Part shown: in pieces, positions 38,132 through 47,431 of the stretch
How positions within the stretch are numbered: the stretch's first letter is position 1
Layout of the letters: every line of letters starts with the position of its first letter
Origin: Clostridia bacterium
GTDB taxonomy: Bacteria > Bacillota > Clostridia > Christensenellales > Borkfalkiaceae
Reading direction: 5' to 3'
Length of the DNA stretch: 64,000 nt
Assembly: GCA_029059705.1 (NCBI GenBank)
Contig: JAIDVM010000017.1
Span: 1-64,000, forward strand
The notes under the pieces: model-generated
Told to the model about the DNA's origin: nothing
What the model saw: only the letters and a program-made list of their open reading frames with translations
The model's database searches: none
Position numbers and translations under genes: made by a program

Positions 38132-39133
38132 TTATCTCCGTCGCGTTTTCTTTTCTTTTTTCTTCTTTTTTGTGTTTTTAGCCTTGCGCATGGAATTGCC
38201 CTTAAAAAGAATTACGGCAATTACTGCGGTTACGGCAAGCGAAACTCCGGCAACTACCCAAAACCATATAGTCTCGCCGAACTTAACTCCCTGCTGAAAG
38301 GGCACGGGCATATTCATGCCCCAAAGTCCGGCAATCAACGTGGGTAAAGCCAGCAAAATCGTTATTATAGTAAGCTTTTTCATGGAATCGTTGGCGTTGT
38401 TCGAAATTATCGAACCGTACGCGTCCATGGTTACGCTTAAAATGTTTTTATAAATGTTACAGGTTTCGATAGCCTGCTTGTTTTCGATTGCAACGTCCTC
38501 GTAAAAATCAAGGTATTCCTGCGTAGCCGCAACCTGCGAAACCTTGCAAAACTTTTCGTGCACGCGCTCGTTCGAGTTTAAAGAAGTGGAAAAGTAAACG
38601 AGTGAGTTCTGTAAATCCAAAAGCTGAATTATTTCCTCGTTTTTCATCGTTTTGTCCACCTCGTTCTGAATGCGGTGGTTTTTGCGGTCAATCTGTTTAA
38701 GGCAATACAAAAATCTTTTAACGTTGCCCATCATGAATTTAAGCGCAAACTGGACGGGCTTGTCGCAAAAAATTATTTCTCTGCCCACGATAAAGTCTTT
38801 TAAAACGTTATTGCCCTTTAAGCAAACGGTTATAATGCACTTTTCGTTATAAATTACGGCAAGCGGCAGGGTGGTATAGCTGTCGCCCGTTGCCGTTTCT
38901 TCAATAATGGGGCAGTCCAGAATGAACATACTGCACCCGTCGTCAAAGTCCGCACGCGCGCGTTCTTCCTCATCGAGCGCGGCTTTAATCATGTACTCGG
39001 GCACGCCTGAAACGGCGGAAACGTCCTCGCACTCGTCGTCGGTGGGGTTGACCATGTCAACCCAGCACTTGTTTTTAAACAATTCGGCTTTTTCAAGCCC
39101 GCCGCTTGCGGCGGTTACAAAAAAATTAACCAT
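38132..39133 (-). CDS. corA: CorA-family divalent cation transporter
   Basis: 333 aa; 'IITILLALPTLIAGLWGMNMPVPFQ' with GMN signature. Confidence 0.95.
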   Translation of the reverse strand: MVNFFVTAASGGLEKAELFKNKCWVDMVNPTDDECEDVSAVSGVPEYMIKAALDEEERARADFDDGCSMFILDCPIIEETATGDSYTTLPLAVIYNEKCIITVCLKGNNVLKDFIVGREIIFCDKPVQFALKFMMGNVKRFLYCLKQIDRKNHRIQNEVDKTMKNEEIIQLLDLQNSLVYFSTSLNSNERVHEKFCKVSQVAATQEYLDFYEDVAIENKQAIETCNIYKNILSVTMDAYGSIISNNANDSMKKLTIITILLALPTLIAGLWGMNMPVPFQQGVKFGETIWFWVVAGVSLAVTAVIAVILFKGNSMRKAKNTKKKKKEKKTRRR

Positions 39134-39200
39134 CGGTACACCTCAAAATTTTGTCGTTTAACCGTTTGGCGCAAAAATCCGCAATTTTTTGCATAAAAAA

Positions 39201-39223
39201 ATGCACGGAATAATTCCGTGCAT
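39201..39223 (-). terminator. Intrinsic terminator in corA leader
   Basis: Minus strand ATGCACGGAA-TTA-TTCCGTGCAT followed by TTTTTT. Confidence 0.8.
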
Positions 39224-39253
39224 GACAAAACTTTGCTTCTGTACGGAATTACT

Positions 39254-39295
39254 CTATTTTAAAATATTGCGCTTTCGACTGTCAGACGCGTCCAT
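39254..39295 (-). CDS. Putative 13-aa leader peptide upstream of corA
   Basis: ATGGACGCGTCTGACAGTCGAAAGCGCAATATTTTAAAATAG = MDASDSRKRNILK*; AAGGAG 6 nt before ATG; minus strand TTGCTT-N17-TATAAT upstream. Confidence 0.6.
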   Translation of the reverse strand: MDASDSRKRNILK

Positions 39296-39397
39296 AACGC
39301 TCTCCTTAAAATAATTTGTAATTCAATTATATATTATTATATTTTAAAAAGCAAGTTTAGGTTATACCCAAATTTTATTAAATTTTATATATAATTA

Positions 39398-39689
39398 ATG
39401 TTGCGGGTGAAAATCACATTTTTTGCCCGCAGCCACAATTTGTGCATACTTGCACCTGAGCGGGGTGAATTTGTGCAATTATATAATAAGTGTGCCCTTA
39501 AAATTGCACAAAGAGGGACGAGGGCGAAATTCTCAAAACAGTAGGGTATGCTGTTTTGTCGCCCGAGATGAGTGAGCGCATTAGTGCGCGCGAACGATGC
39601 CCGAACGCGCCGCCGTTTCTTTACGGCGCGTGAGAAGGTAGCCCTAAAACTCGCAAAAGTTTTTAGCCGCAGAATAGCGCGAAATATTT
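39398..39689 (+). repeat. Dispersed multi-hairpin element, copy 2 (long form), ends before GTGA
   Basis: Shares ends with 12717-12891 plus ~110-bp internal domain with GGGCGA...AAAACAG/CTGTTTT...TCGCCC and ACGCGCCG/CGGCGCGT hairpins. Confidence 0.75.
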
Positions 39690-39694
39690 GTGAA

Positions 39695-41149
39695 CTAAAT
39701 CAATACTTTCCCTTCAAGGAACGATTTAAAAAACCCTTCAAGGTCGGTGCCGCCCTTAATAAAGCACCCGCACAAATCGTCCGCGCTTGCAATTTTGCCG
39801 CGGTTTGTTTCAAAGTAATGTTTAAGCCCCGCAACAAACTTTTCGTCGCCGACAGACTTTCTGAGCATGTCGAACATTATAAGCCCTTTGTTGTAGGTTA
39901 CGTTGTTGTATTCGAACTCGCCCGAATATTCCTTTAAATTTCTTGTCATGCTCGTGTTCACTTCGCCTTTAAGCTGGCTGTAAACGGTGAAGTAAGCGCG
40001 GTAAGCGTTGGTTGCCGAATTGACAATTCCCGTGCGGGTAAAGCCGTAGGTAGGGTTGTTTTCAAAGAACATAAGGGTGGAATACTCCGCAAGCCCTTCG
40101 TCCTGCCACGCGTTGTTCATCTGGTCGCTGCCAACCATTGCATACCACCATTGGTGTGCGTTTTCATGCACTATCGTGTATACGTTGCTGTCGGAATCGA
40201 GCCCCGCAGCAATCATGGTAAGCGCGGGGAATTCCATTCCGCCGTAGCAAAAGCCCGTTTGCACCACCGAAAGGGTGGGGTAGGCGTATTTGCCGAAGGT
40301 GGCTGAAAAATATTTAAGGCTTTGCACCGCCGCCGAAAGGCTCGTTTGCGCGTTGTTGTCGTTAAGGTAATAATATTTTACTTCAACGCCGTCCGCGTTT
40401 TCGGTTAAAACCTGAAAATCCTTAGAAAGCACAAAGGCGAAGTCCCTTGCGTCGTCCAGCTTGTAAACGGACTTTTTTCTGCCGTTTGCCTCGCTTTCGG
40501 AAACTGTTTTTCCGCTCGAAGCCACAACATATTCGGTGGGGTAATCCAAAGTTACGTTATAATTCGCACATTCCGAAACGAACGGGTCGCCGCAATAGTA
40601 GTAGGGGCACTCCATAAAGCCCTCGCGGGTATACGCGCACAAAACGGGGTAAAAATTGCCCAGATTCACCGTCTTTTGGGTTACGCCCGTGCGGTGGTTT
40701 ACCTGCGCCAATGTCAGCGTGTAGCTGACGGTTACTTTTACCCTTTCTTCGGGGTAAACGGGTTCGGTTAAGTTTACTATTAAAATATTTTCATCCTCGC
40801 CGCCAACCGTCCAGCCCGCGCAGTTTTCAACGCCCGTTATATCCATAGCCCCGTAGCTTTTGCCCGCGTAATATGCCTTGTTTTCGTACGTTTTAGACAC
40901 GGGTTTGTAGGTTGCGTCCTCGCGGAACGCGTTGCCGTAAAGGTTGAATTTCAAGTCGCTGAGTTCGTTGTCCGTCGAGTTGTAAAAGTTTAAATCAACC
41001 GTGCCCGTAACCGTTCGCTCGTCCGGCTCGTAAATTGCCAAAACGTCGTAAACGGTAGCGTTTTTGTTTTTGTTCTCTCCGCACGCCGTAAGCGAAGCCA
41101 CGCCCGCCGCAACGCACAGCGAAAGTAAAATGCATAAAATCTTTTTCAC
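39695..41149 (-). CDS. M1-family metallopeptidase lipoprotein
   Basis: 484 aa; lipobox 'SLTACGE'; 'GGMEFPALTMI', 'VHENAHQWWYAMVGSD...WQDEGLAEYST'. Confidence 0.93.
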   Translation of the reverse strand: MKKILCILLSLCVAAGVASLTACGENKNKNATVYDVLAIYEPDERTVTGTVDLNFYNSTDNELSDLKFNLYGNAFREDATYKPVSKTYENKAYYAGKSYGAMDITGVENCAGWTVGGEDENILIVNLTEPVYPEERVKVTVSYTLTLAQVNHRTGVTQKTVNLGNFYPVLCAYTREGFMECPYYYCGDPFVSECANYNVTLDYPTEYVVASSGKTVSESEANGRKKSVYKLDDARDFAFVLSKDFQVLTENADGVEVKYYYLNDNNAQTSLSAAVQSLKYFSATFGKYAYPTLSVVQTGFCYGGMEFPALTMIAAGLDSDSNVYTIVHENAHQWWYAMVGSDQMNNAWQDEGLAEYSTLMFFENNPTYGFTRTGIVNSATNAYRAYFTVYSQLKGEVNTSMTRNLKEYSGEFEYNNVTYNKGLIMFDMLRKSVGDEKFVAGLKHYFETNRGKIASADDLCGCFIKGGTDLEGFFKSFLEGKVLI

Positions 41150-41244
41150 GATGCCACCTCTTTTTTACTAACGTATTATATGCGCGGGGTTTTGCGTTTA
41201 AAACGCCTTTAACACTTTTCGGCGGTTAAAAATAAAATAAAAAT

Positions 41245-41907
41245 ATGGTGTTCTGCGTAGTAACCGATGAAAACGTTTCTAATAAATCGACGCTGCCCGA
41301 GTGCGACGTGGCCGTTTACGGCTTTTACGGGCTGGGCGAAGTTGACTACGGCCGCGAGCTTAAAGGCGAAACTGAAAAGTTCGAAGAAGCCGCCCGCCTT
41401 TCAAAAGCCGCTTCGTGCGGGCTTATCTGCGGCTGCAAAACGGTTAGCCGCGGCTTAAAGCGCAAGTCGGTGTCCGTTTCGGACAGGGGCAAGCTTTTGG
41501 GAATTGCCGACATGAACCACGTTCTGGACTGCGAAAATTATAAAAGCGGCGCCACGCTTGGGTATTATAACGTAAACGGCTGCAACGTGGGCATTTGCAT
41601 CGAAAACGATTTGTTGTTTCCCGATACGTTTAAATCGCTTGCAATGTGCGGCTGCAACGTGGTGGTTGCGGTTTTGGAAGAAATCCGCGATTGCCTTCCG
41701 CCCCTTTTAATCCGCGCCTACGCCTATTTGTACGGTGTGCCAATTATCATGTGCGCGGGCAAAACGGCTTATTTTGCGGATATATCGGGGGCAATTGCAA
41801 CCTCCACGCAGGGGAAAACGCTGTTCGAAATCAATCCGCAAAGCAATTATCACATAGTAACCACCCGCCAGCGGGGCATAACCGCCGACGACCGCCTGGA
41901 TTTTTAG
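41245..41907 (+). CDS. Nitrilase/carbon-nitrogen hydrolase-like protein, possibly degenerate
   Basis: 220 aa; 'VNGCNVGICIENDLLFPDTFKSLAMCGCNVVVAV' resembles nitrilase Cys region. Confidence 0.6.
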   Translation: MVFCVVTDENVSNKSTLPECDVAVYGFYGLGEVDYGRELKGETEKFEEAARLSKAASCGLICGCKTVSRGLKRKSVSVSDRGKLLGIADMNHVLDCENYKSGATLGYYNVNGCNVGICIENDLLFPDTFKSLAMCGCNVVVAVLEEIRDCLPPLLIRAYAYLYGVPIIMCAGKTAYFADISGAIATSTQGKTLFEINPQSNYHIVTTRQRGITADDRLDF

Positions 41908-41940
41908 TTTGTTCCCTTGTCATTATTGAGTTTGTTCCTC

Positions 41941-41970
41941 TGTCATTCTGAGGCTTGCCGAAGAATCTTT
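41941..41970. repeat. Short dispersed repeat
   Basis: TGTCATTCTGAGGCTTGCCGAAGAATCT; same core at 56611. Confidence 0.7.
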
Positions 41971-42079
41971 TTGCTCAAAAATTATTGCCTTATAATTCCC
42001 TTTTCCGCTTGTAATATTCAGATTTTATTGTTATAATATAGAAGAAGAAATTTCGGCTTGTAACGGGAGGCGCAAAGCA

Positions 42080-42955
42080 ATGTACAGTATGACGGGCTTC
42101 GGCAGAGGTGAATGCAAAGAGGGCGGGGTTGAATTGACTGTGGAAATAAAGACGGTGAACAACCGTTATCTGGACGTAACCGTAAAAAGTCCGCGCGTTC
42201 TTTCGGCTCAGGAAGAGAATATACGCGCTTTAATCCGTCAAAAATTAACCCGCGGACACGCCGACGTTTTTATTTCGTTTACCGATAAGCGCGAGCGCGA
42301 AAAGGAACTCAGATTAGATGAAAGCGCGGCAAAGGCTTACGTTGCCGCGGCGCGGAAAATAAAGACGCTTTTTCCCGATATTGCCGACGATATAACCGTT
42401 TCGGGCGTGCTACGCTTTCCCGACGTGGTTAAAACCGACGACGTTTCCGTCGCCGACGACGAAATTATTTCAGCTTTGAACGGCGCGCTTTCGGCGGCGC
42501 TTGAAAAATTGAACTCTATGCGCCTTGTCGAGGGCGAAAAGCTTAAAAAGGACATGCTTTCCCGCATGGACACCATAGAAAAACTCGTTTCGAGCGTTGA
42601 AAAGCGCGCGGGTGCGGTTACCGAAAATTACAGGGTTAAGCTCGAAGCGCGTATGAAAAAGGTTCTCGAAAACGTTGAAGTGGACGAGGGCAGACTTTTA
42701 ACCGAAGTTGCGCTGTTTGCCGACAAAAGCAACATAGACGAGGAATTAACCCGCCTGCACTCGCACATTTCGCAGTTCCGCGACATCTGCAAGGAGCCGC
42801 TCGTGGGCAGAAAGCTCGACTTTCTGGTGCAGGAATTTAACCGCGAAACCAACACAATTTGCTCCAAGTCCAACGATTTGGAGGTAACACGTTTGGGGCT
42901 TGCCCTTAAAAATGAAATAGAAAAAATCCGCGAACAGGTGCAAAACATAGAGTAA
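42080..42955 (+). CDS. yicC: YicC-family endoribonuclease
   Basis: 291 aa; 'MYSMTGFGRGE', 'EIKTVNNRYLDV', 'LDFLVQEFNRETNTICSKSND'. Confidence 0.95.
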   Translation: MYSMTGFGRGECKEGGVELTVEIKTVNNRYLDVTVKSPRVLSAQEENIRALIRQKLTRGHADVFISFTDKREREKELRLDESAAKAYVAAARKIKTLFPDIADDITVSGVLRFPDVVKTDDVSVADDEIISALNGALSAALEKLNSMRLVEGEKLKKDMLSRMDTIEKLVSSVEKRAGAVTENYRVKLEARMKKVLENVEVDEGRLLTEVALFADKSNIDEELTRLHSHISQFRDICKEPLVGRKLDFLVQEFNRETNTICSKSNDLEVTRLGLALKNEIEKIREQVQNIE

Positions 42956-42984
42956 GGCACGGCTCCCGCAATTACAGGTGTTTT

Positions 42985-43548
42985 ATGTCAAATCAACTTA
43001 TAGTTCTTTCCGGCCCCTCGGGCGTTGGCAAGGGAACAATCGTAAACAGGCTTTTGCAAAAGGGCGGTTACGCTCTTTCCGTGTCGTGCACCACAAGGGA
43101 TATGCGCGTCGGCGAAGAGGAAGGCAAATCCTACTTTTTCATTTCAAAAGAAAAATTCGAAAGCTTGATTAAAGAAAACGGCTTTTTGGAATACAGCAAC
43201 CATTTCGGAAATTATTACGGCACGCCCGCGGCTTTCGTTAAGGACAAGCTAAAAACGCACGACGTCATTTTGGAGATAGAAGTTGACGGCGCGCTACAAA
43301 TTAAAAAGGCTTATCCCCAAGCGTTGCTTATCATGATTTTGCCGCCCGACGAAAACGCGCTTCGCGCCCGTCTTAAAGGGCGCGGAACCGAAAGCGACGA
43401 AAGGATAGAAGAACGCATAAAGCGTTATAATTACGAGCTGTCCAAAAAGGGCTTTTACGATTTTGCGGTAATAAACGGCGACCTTGACAAAGCGGTCGCG
43501 GAAATCGAAAATATAATCAATTCAAAAAAGGAGTTAAAGCATGATTAA
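42985..43548 (+). CDS. gmk: Guanylate kinase
   Basis: 'LIVLSGPSGVGKGTIVNRLL', 'SVSCTTRDMRVGEEEGKSYFF'. Confidence 0.97.
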   Translation: MSNQLIVLSGPSGVGKGTIVNRLLQKGGYALSVSCTTRDMRVGEEEGKSYFFISKEKFESLIKENGFLEYSNHFGNYYGTPAAFVKDKLKTHDVILEIEVDGALQIKKAYPQALLIMILPPDENALRARLKGRGTESDERIEERIKRYNYELSKKGFYDFAVINGDLDKAVAEIENIINSKKELKHD

Positions 43549-43759
43549 CAATCCCCCCGTAGACGTACTCATCGATAAATTAGGCGCCGAGGGCGAACCC
43601 GTTTCGCGCTATTGCCTCTGCGTTGTCGCTTCAAAGCGCGCAAGACAGATTATAGAACAAAACGCTGGACAAACCTCTTCGGGCAACGAAATTTTAAAAG
43701 AGCTTGCAGTTGCCAGCAAAGAAATTGCCGAAGGCAAAATCAAGTGCGTTAAGGATTAA
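43541..43759 (+). CDS. rpoZ: RNA polymerase omega subunit
   Basis: 72 aa; 'SRYCLCVVASKRARQI'; between gmk and priA. Confidence 0.9.
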   Translation: MINNPPVDVLIDKLGAEGEPVSRYCLCVVASKRARQIIEQNAGQTSSGNEILKELAVASKEIAEGKIKCVKD

Positions 43760-43770
43760 TCTTTTTCCGC

Positions 43771-45942
43771 GTGTTTGCACAGGTAATCGTTGACATCGCC
43801 CACTCTCAGGTGGACAAAATATTCGAATACTCCTGCCCCGAAAATTTGGCGGTGGGCAGCAGGGTTAAAGTGCCTTTCGGCAGAACTATGCTCGACGGCT
43901 TCGTTATAGGAATAAGCGAAACTTCAGAGTACCCTCCCGAAAAGGTGAAGCCTGTTGCTGAGGTGTTCGACGAACTTCCCGCGCTCGTCCCCGAATGTTT
44001 TTCGCTGATGGAGCGCATTTCTTCGCGCTTCCGCGTTCCCAAAGCGGCGGCGCTTCGTCTTTTTTTACCCGCCGAAATGCGCCGCGGCACGGTGCGCGAG
44101 GTTTATTCCACAATCGCGAAAGTAAACGATATATCCGTACCAATTTCAAAAAACGCGCAAAAACAAAGGCTTGCCTTAGACTTTTTGGCGGAGAAGGGCG
44201 AGTGCGATTACACCGCGCTTTGCAACGAGTTCGGCAGGGGCGCAATAAACGCGTTAATTGAAAAGGGCGCAATTAAAACCGAAAAGGTGCGCAAGGTGCG
44301 CACCCCCTTTAACGGTGTGCATGGTGAAGAAGAACAAAGGGTTTTAACCCCCGCCCAAACCGCCGCAATAAAAAGCGTGGAAAGCTCGGATAAAACCGTG
44401 CAGCTTATTCACGGCGTTACGGGCAGCGGCAAAACTGAAATATATTTAAGGCTGATTGCCGACCAGATAGCAAAGGGCAAAACGGCAATCTTTTTAGTGC
44501 CCGAAATTTCGCTGACTCCGCAAATGCTCGCCCAGCTCCGCGCCCGTTTTAAGGGCGAGGCGGCAATTTTGCACAGCGGGCTTTCCGCGGGCGAAAAGTT
44601 TGACGAGTGGTGGCGGCTGCGCTCGGGCGAGGCAAAAATCGCAATAGGCGCGCGCAGCGCAATATTCGCCCCTCTCGAAAATCTGGGCGTAATCATTATG
44701 GACGAGGAGCACGATTCTTCCTACGTTTCCGAATCCGCCCCGCGCTATTCCACAACCGAAATCGCAAAAATGCGCGCCGAATACAACGGCTGCAAGCTTG
44801 TTCTGGGCAGCGCCACGCCGTCGGTGGAAAGCTATATCGAGGCAACAGAAGGGCGGTATAACTTAATTACCCTGCCCGACAGAATAAACAAAAAGCCGTT
44901 GCCCGAAATAATAATCGCCGACATGCGAAAGGAAGTTAAAAGGGGAAACAATTCCGCCTTTTCGCTCGCCTTGCGCGAGGAACTTAAAACAACCTTGCAA
45001 AGCGGCAATCAGGCTATTATCTTTTTAAACCGCCGCGGCTACTCGCAAAAGATAATCTGCCGCGACTGCGGTTATGTTGCAAAATGCAAAAACTGCGACG
45101 TAAGCTTAACTTACCACAGCGAGGAAAACTGCTTAAAATGCCACTACTGCGGCACAAAGTACAGAATGGTAACCGAATGCCCCGAATGCGGCGGCAAGCA
45201 TATCCGTTACGGCGGCACGGGCACGCAAAGGGTTGTTGCCGAATTAAAAGAGCTTTTCCCGCAGGCTGAAATTTTGCGAATGGACAACGACACCGTTTCG
45301 GGCAAGGACGGACATTATAAAATTTTAAGCCGTTTTGCGCGGCGCGAGGCGGATATTTTGGTTGGTACGCAAATGATAGCAAAGGGGCACGATTTCCCCT
45401 CGGTTACCTTAGTCGGCATACTCGACGCCGACATGAGCCTGCAATTTTCCGATTACCGCAGCGGCGAGCGGACTTTTCAGTTAATTACTCAGGTTTCGGG
45501 CAGAAGCGGGCGCGCGGGCGAGGCTGGCAAAGTGGTTTTGCAAACGTATTGCCCCGAAAATTACATACTGCGCTACGCGGTAAATTACGATTACACGGGT
45601 TTTTTTGCCCATGAAATAAATTTGAGAAAGGCAACGCTGTTCCCCCCGTATTCGCTTATTTGCCGCGTTATGGTAACTTCCGAAGACGAGGAAAAGGCGC
45701 TTGCGGCGTTAAAGGCAACGTGGCTTGCAATCGAGGATTTGAAAAAAGCCGACGAAGAGGAGTTCATTTTTTTAAACCGCATGCACTCGCCCGTAAAAAA
45801 AATTCAGGGCAAGCACCGTTATCAGGTGTTAATGCGGCTTAAAAGCGGCAGGCTTTTGCAAAAAATTTATGCTGCCGCCGTTGAAAACACAACAAACGAC
45901 TGCCTCGTATACGTCGAGGAAAACCCCGCAAACCTTTCTTAA
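43771..45942 (+). CDS. priA: Primosomal protein N' (replication restart helicase)
   Basis: 723 aa; 'LIHGVTGSGKTEIYLRLI', 'DEEHDSSY', zinc Cys pairs. Confidence 0.97.
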   Translation: MFAQVIVDIAHSQVDKIFEYSCPENLAVGSRVKVPFGRTMLDGFVIGISETSEYPPEKVKPVAEVFDELPALVPECFSLMERISSRFRVPKAAALRLFLPAEMRRGTVREVYSTIAKVNDISVPISKNAQKQRLALDFLAEKGECDYTALCNEFGRGAINALIEKGAIKTEKVRKVRTPFNGVHGEEEQRVLTPAQTAAIKSVESSDKTVQLIHGVTGSGKTEIYLRLIADQIAKGKTAIFLVPEISLTPQMLAQLRARFKGEAAILHSGLSAGEKFDEWWRLRSGEAKIAIGARSAIFAPLENLGVIIMDEEHDSSYVSESAPRYSTTEIAKMRAEYNGCKLVLGSATPSVESYIEATEGRYNLITLPDRINKKPLPEIIIADMRKEVKRGNNSAFSLALREELKTTLQSGNQAIIFLNRRGYSQKIICRDCGYVAKCKNCDVSLTYHSEENCLKCHYCGTKYRMVTECPECGGKHIRYGGTGTQRVVAELKELFPQAEILRMDNDTVSGKDGHYKILSRFARREADILVGTQMIAKGHDFPSVTLVGILDADMSLQFSDYRSGERTFQLITQVSGRSGRAGEAGKVVLQTYCPENYILRYAVNYDYTGFFAHEINLRKATLFPPYSLICRVMVTSEDEEKALAALKATWLAIEDLKKADEEEFIFLNRMHSPVKKIQGKHRYQVLMRLKSGRLLQKIYAAAVENTTNDCLVYVEENPANLS

Positions 45943-45958
45943 AAACAAGGAGTAAACT

Positions 45959-46426
45959 ATGTCTAAAAGATTTGTATGTCAGGTCGGCGAACCGGTACTC
46001 AGGGAAATTTGCAAACCCGTTAAAAAATTCGATAACGCTCTTTGCGAGCTTTTGGCCGACATGAAGGAAACCGTCCGCGCGGAATACGGCGCGGGGCTTG
46101 CCGCACCGCAAATAGGGGTAGGGCTGCGCGTTGTGGTTATAGACGTCGAAGAGGGCTTTTTCGAGCTCATAAATCCCGTAATTTTGTCGCAAAAGGGAAC
46201 GCAAACCGGCCCCGAAGGCTGCCTTTCCGTAAAGGGCAAGCAAGGCACGGTAACCCGCCCCGCCAAGGTAAAGGCGGAGTATTACGACCGCTTCGGCAAA
46301 AAACATAAATTAACGGCGGAAGGCTTTTTTGCACGCGCCGTGTGCCACGAGCTTGACCACCTTGACGGAGTTTTGTATATAGACAAAGCCGACGAGCTTT
46401 ATGATTTGCCGGCAGATGAAGAATAA
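45959..46426 (+). CDS. def: Peptide deformylase
   Basis: 'GAGLAAPQIGVGLRVVV', 'EGCLSV', 'HELDHLDG'. Confidence 0.97.
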   Translation: MSKRFVCQVGEPVLREICKPVKKFDNALCELLADMKETVRAEYGAGLAAPQIGVGLRVVVIDVEEGFFELINPVILSQKGTQTGPEGCLSVKGKQGTVTRPAKVKAEYYDRFGKKHKLTAEGFFARAVCHELDHLDGVLYIDKADELYDLPADEE

Positions 46427-46444
46427 TTAATATTTATAATAAAC

Positions 46445-46505
46445 GGTGCGGGTAAAAACCACGCTTTTTGCCCGCAGCCCCAATTTGCGAAAACTTTTGC
46501 GAAAG
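46445..46505 (+). repeat. Dispersed multi-hairpin element, copy 3 (remnant)
   Basis: TGCGGGTAAAAACCACGCTTTTTGCCCGCAGCCCCAATTTGCG matches copy 1 5' block. Confidence 0.65.
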
Positions 46506-46513
46506 GAGCATTT

Positions 46514-47431
46514 ATGAAAATAGTTTTCGCGGGTTCTCCCGAATTTGCGGTTCCCGCACTCGAAAATTTAATAAAAACTGGCAAAAACGTAATCGCCGTC
46601 GTTACCCAGCCCGATAAACCCGCGGGCAGAAAACGCGTTTTAACGCCCACCCCCGTAAAGGAATTTGCGCTTAAAGCGGGGTTGCCCGTTTACGATTTTT
46701 TAAAAATCCGCGAAAACGTTCAAACGCTTAAAAGTCTTGACGCGGATATAATGATAACGTGCGCTTACGGACAGATTTTAACCGCCGAGGTTTTAAACTG
46801 CTTTCCTTCGGGCGTGTGGAATATCCACGCCTCGCTTCTTCCCAAATTCCGCGGCGCGTCGCCCATACAGGCGGCAATATTAGCGGGCGAAACGCATACG
46901 GGCGTAACGGTAATGAAAACCGAGCTTTCCCTTGACACGGGCGATATGCTGCTTGTAAAGCGTTGCGAAATAGGTTCTTTAACATGCGGCGAACTCACGC
47001 AAAAGCTGTCGCTACTCGGTGCGGAAGCGGCGGTGGAAGCGGTCAGTCTTTTGCAAAGCGGGCAAACGCAGCTTTTAATGCAGGAAGAAAGCGCCGCAAC
47101 CTATTGCAAAAAAGTGCAAAAAGAGGACGGCAAATTAAATTTCGGTGCTCCCGCCGAAAAGGTTTTAAGGCTTATAAAGGCGTTCAGTCCGTCCCCCGCG
47201 GCTTATTGCATTCACGGCGGCGCGGTTTTGAATGTTTTAAATGCCAAGCTTTGCGAAAGCGGTGAGGGAAACGAGGGCGAAGTGCTTTTTGCGGACAAAC
47301 GCGGCATTGCCGTTAAGTGCGCCGACGGTGCGGTTTTAATAACCGAGCTTCAGCCCGCGGGCGGAAAGGTTATGCGCGCGGCGGACTTTGTAAACGGCAG
47401 AAAGATAAAGGCGGGCGATATACTTGAATAA
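46514..47431 (+). CDS. fmt: Methionyl-tRNA formyltransferase
   Basis: 305 aa; 'IVFAGSPEFAVPALENL', 'NIHASLLPKFRGASPIQAAILAGE'. Confidence 0.97.
   Translation: MKIVFAGSPEFAVPALENLIKTGKNVIAVVTQPDKPAGRKRVLTPTPVKEFALKAGLPVYDFLKIRENVQTLKSLDADIMITCAYGQILTAEVLNCFPSGVWNIHASLLPKFRGASPIQAAILAGETHTGVTVMKTELSLDTGDMLLVKRCEIGSLTCGELTQKLSLLGAEAAVEAVSLLQSGQTQLLMQEESAATYCKKVQKEDGKLNFGAPAEKVLRLIKAFSPSPAAYCIHGGAVLNVLNAKLCESGEGNEGEVLFADKRGIAVKCADGAVLITELQPAGGKVMRAADFVNGRKIKAGDILE

Noticed and set aside
39572-39937. 121-aa ORF on + strand
   Set aside because: Half lies in the dispersed element and half is antisense to the M1 peptidase gene.
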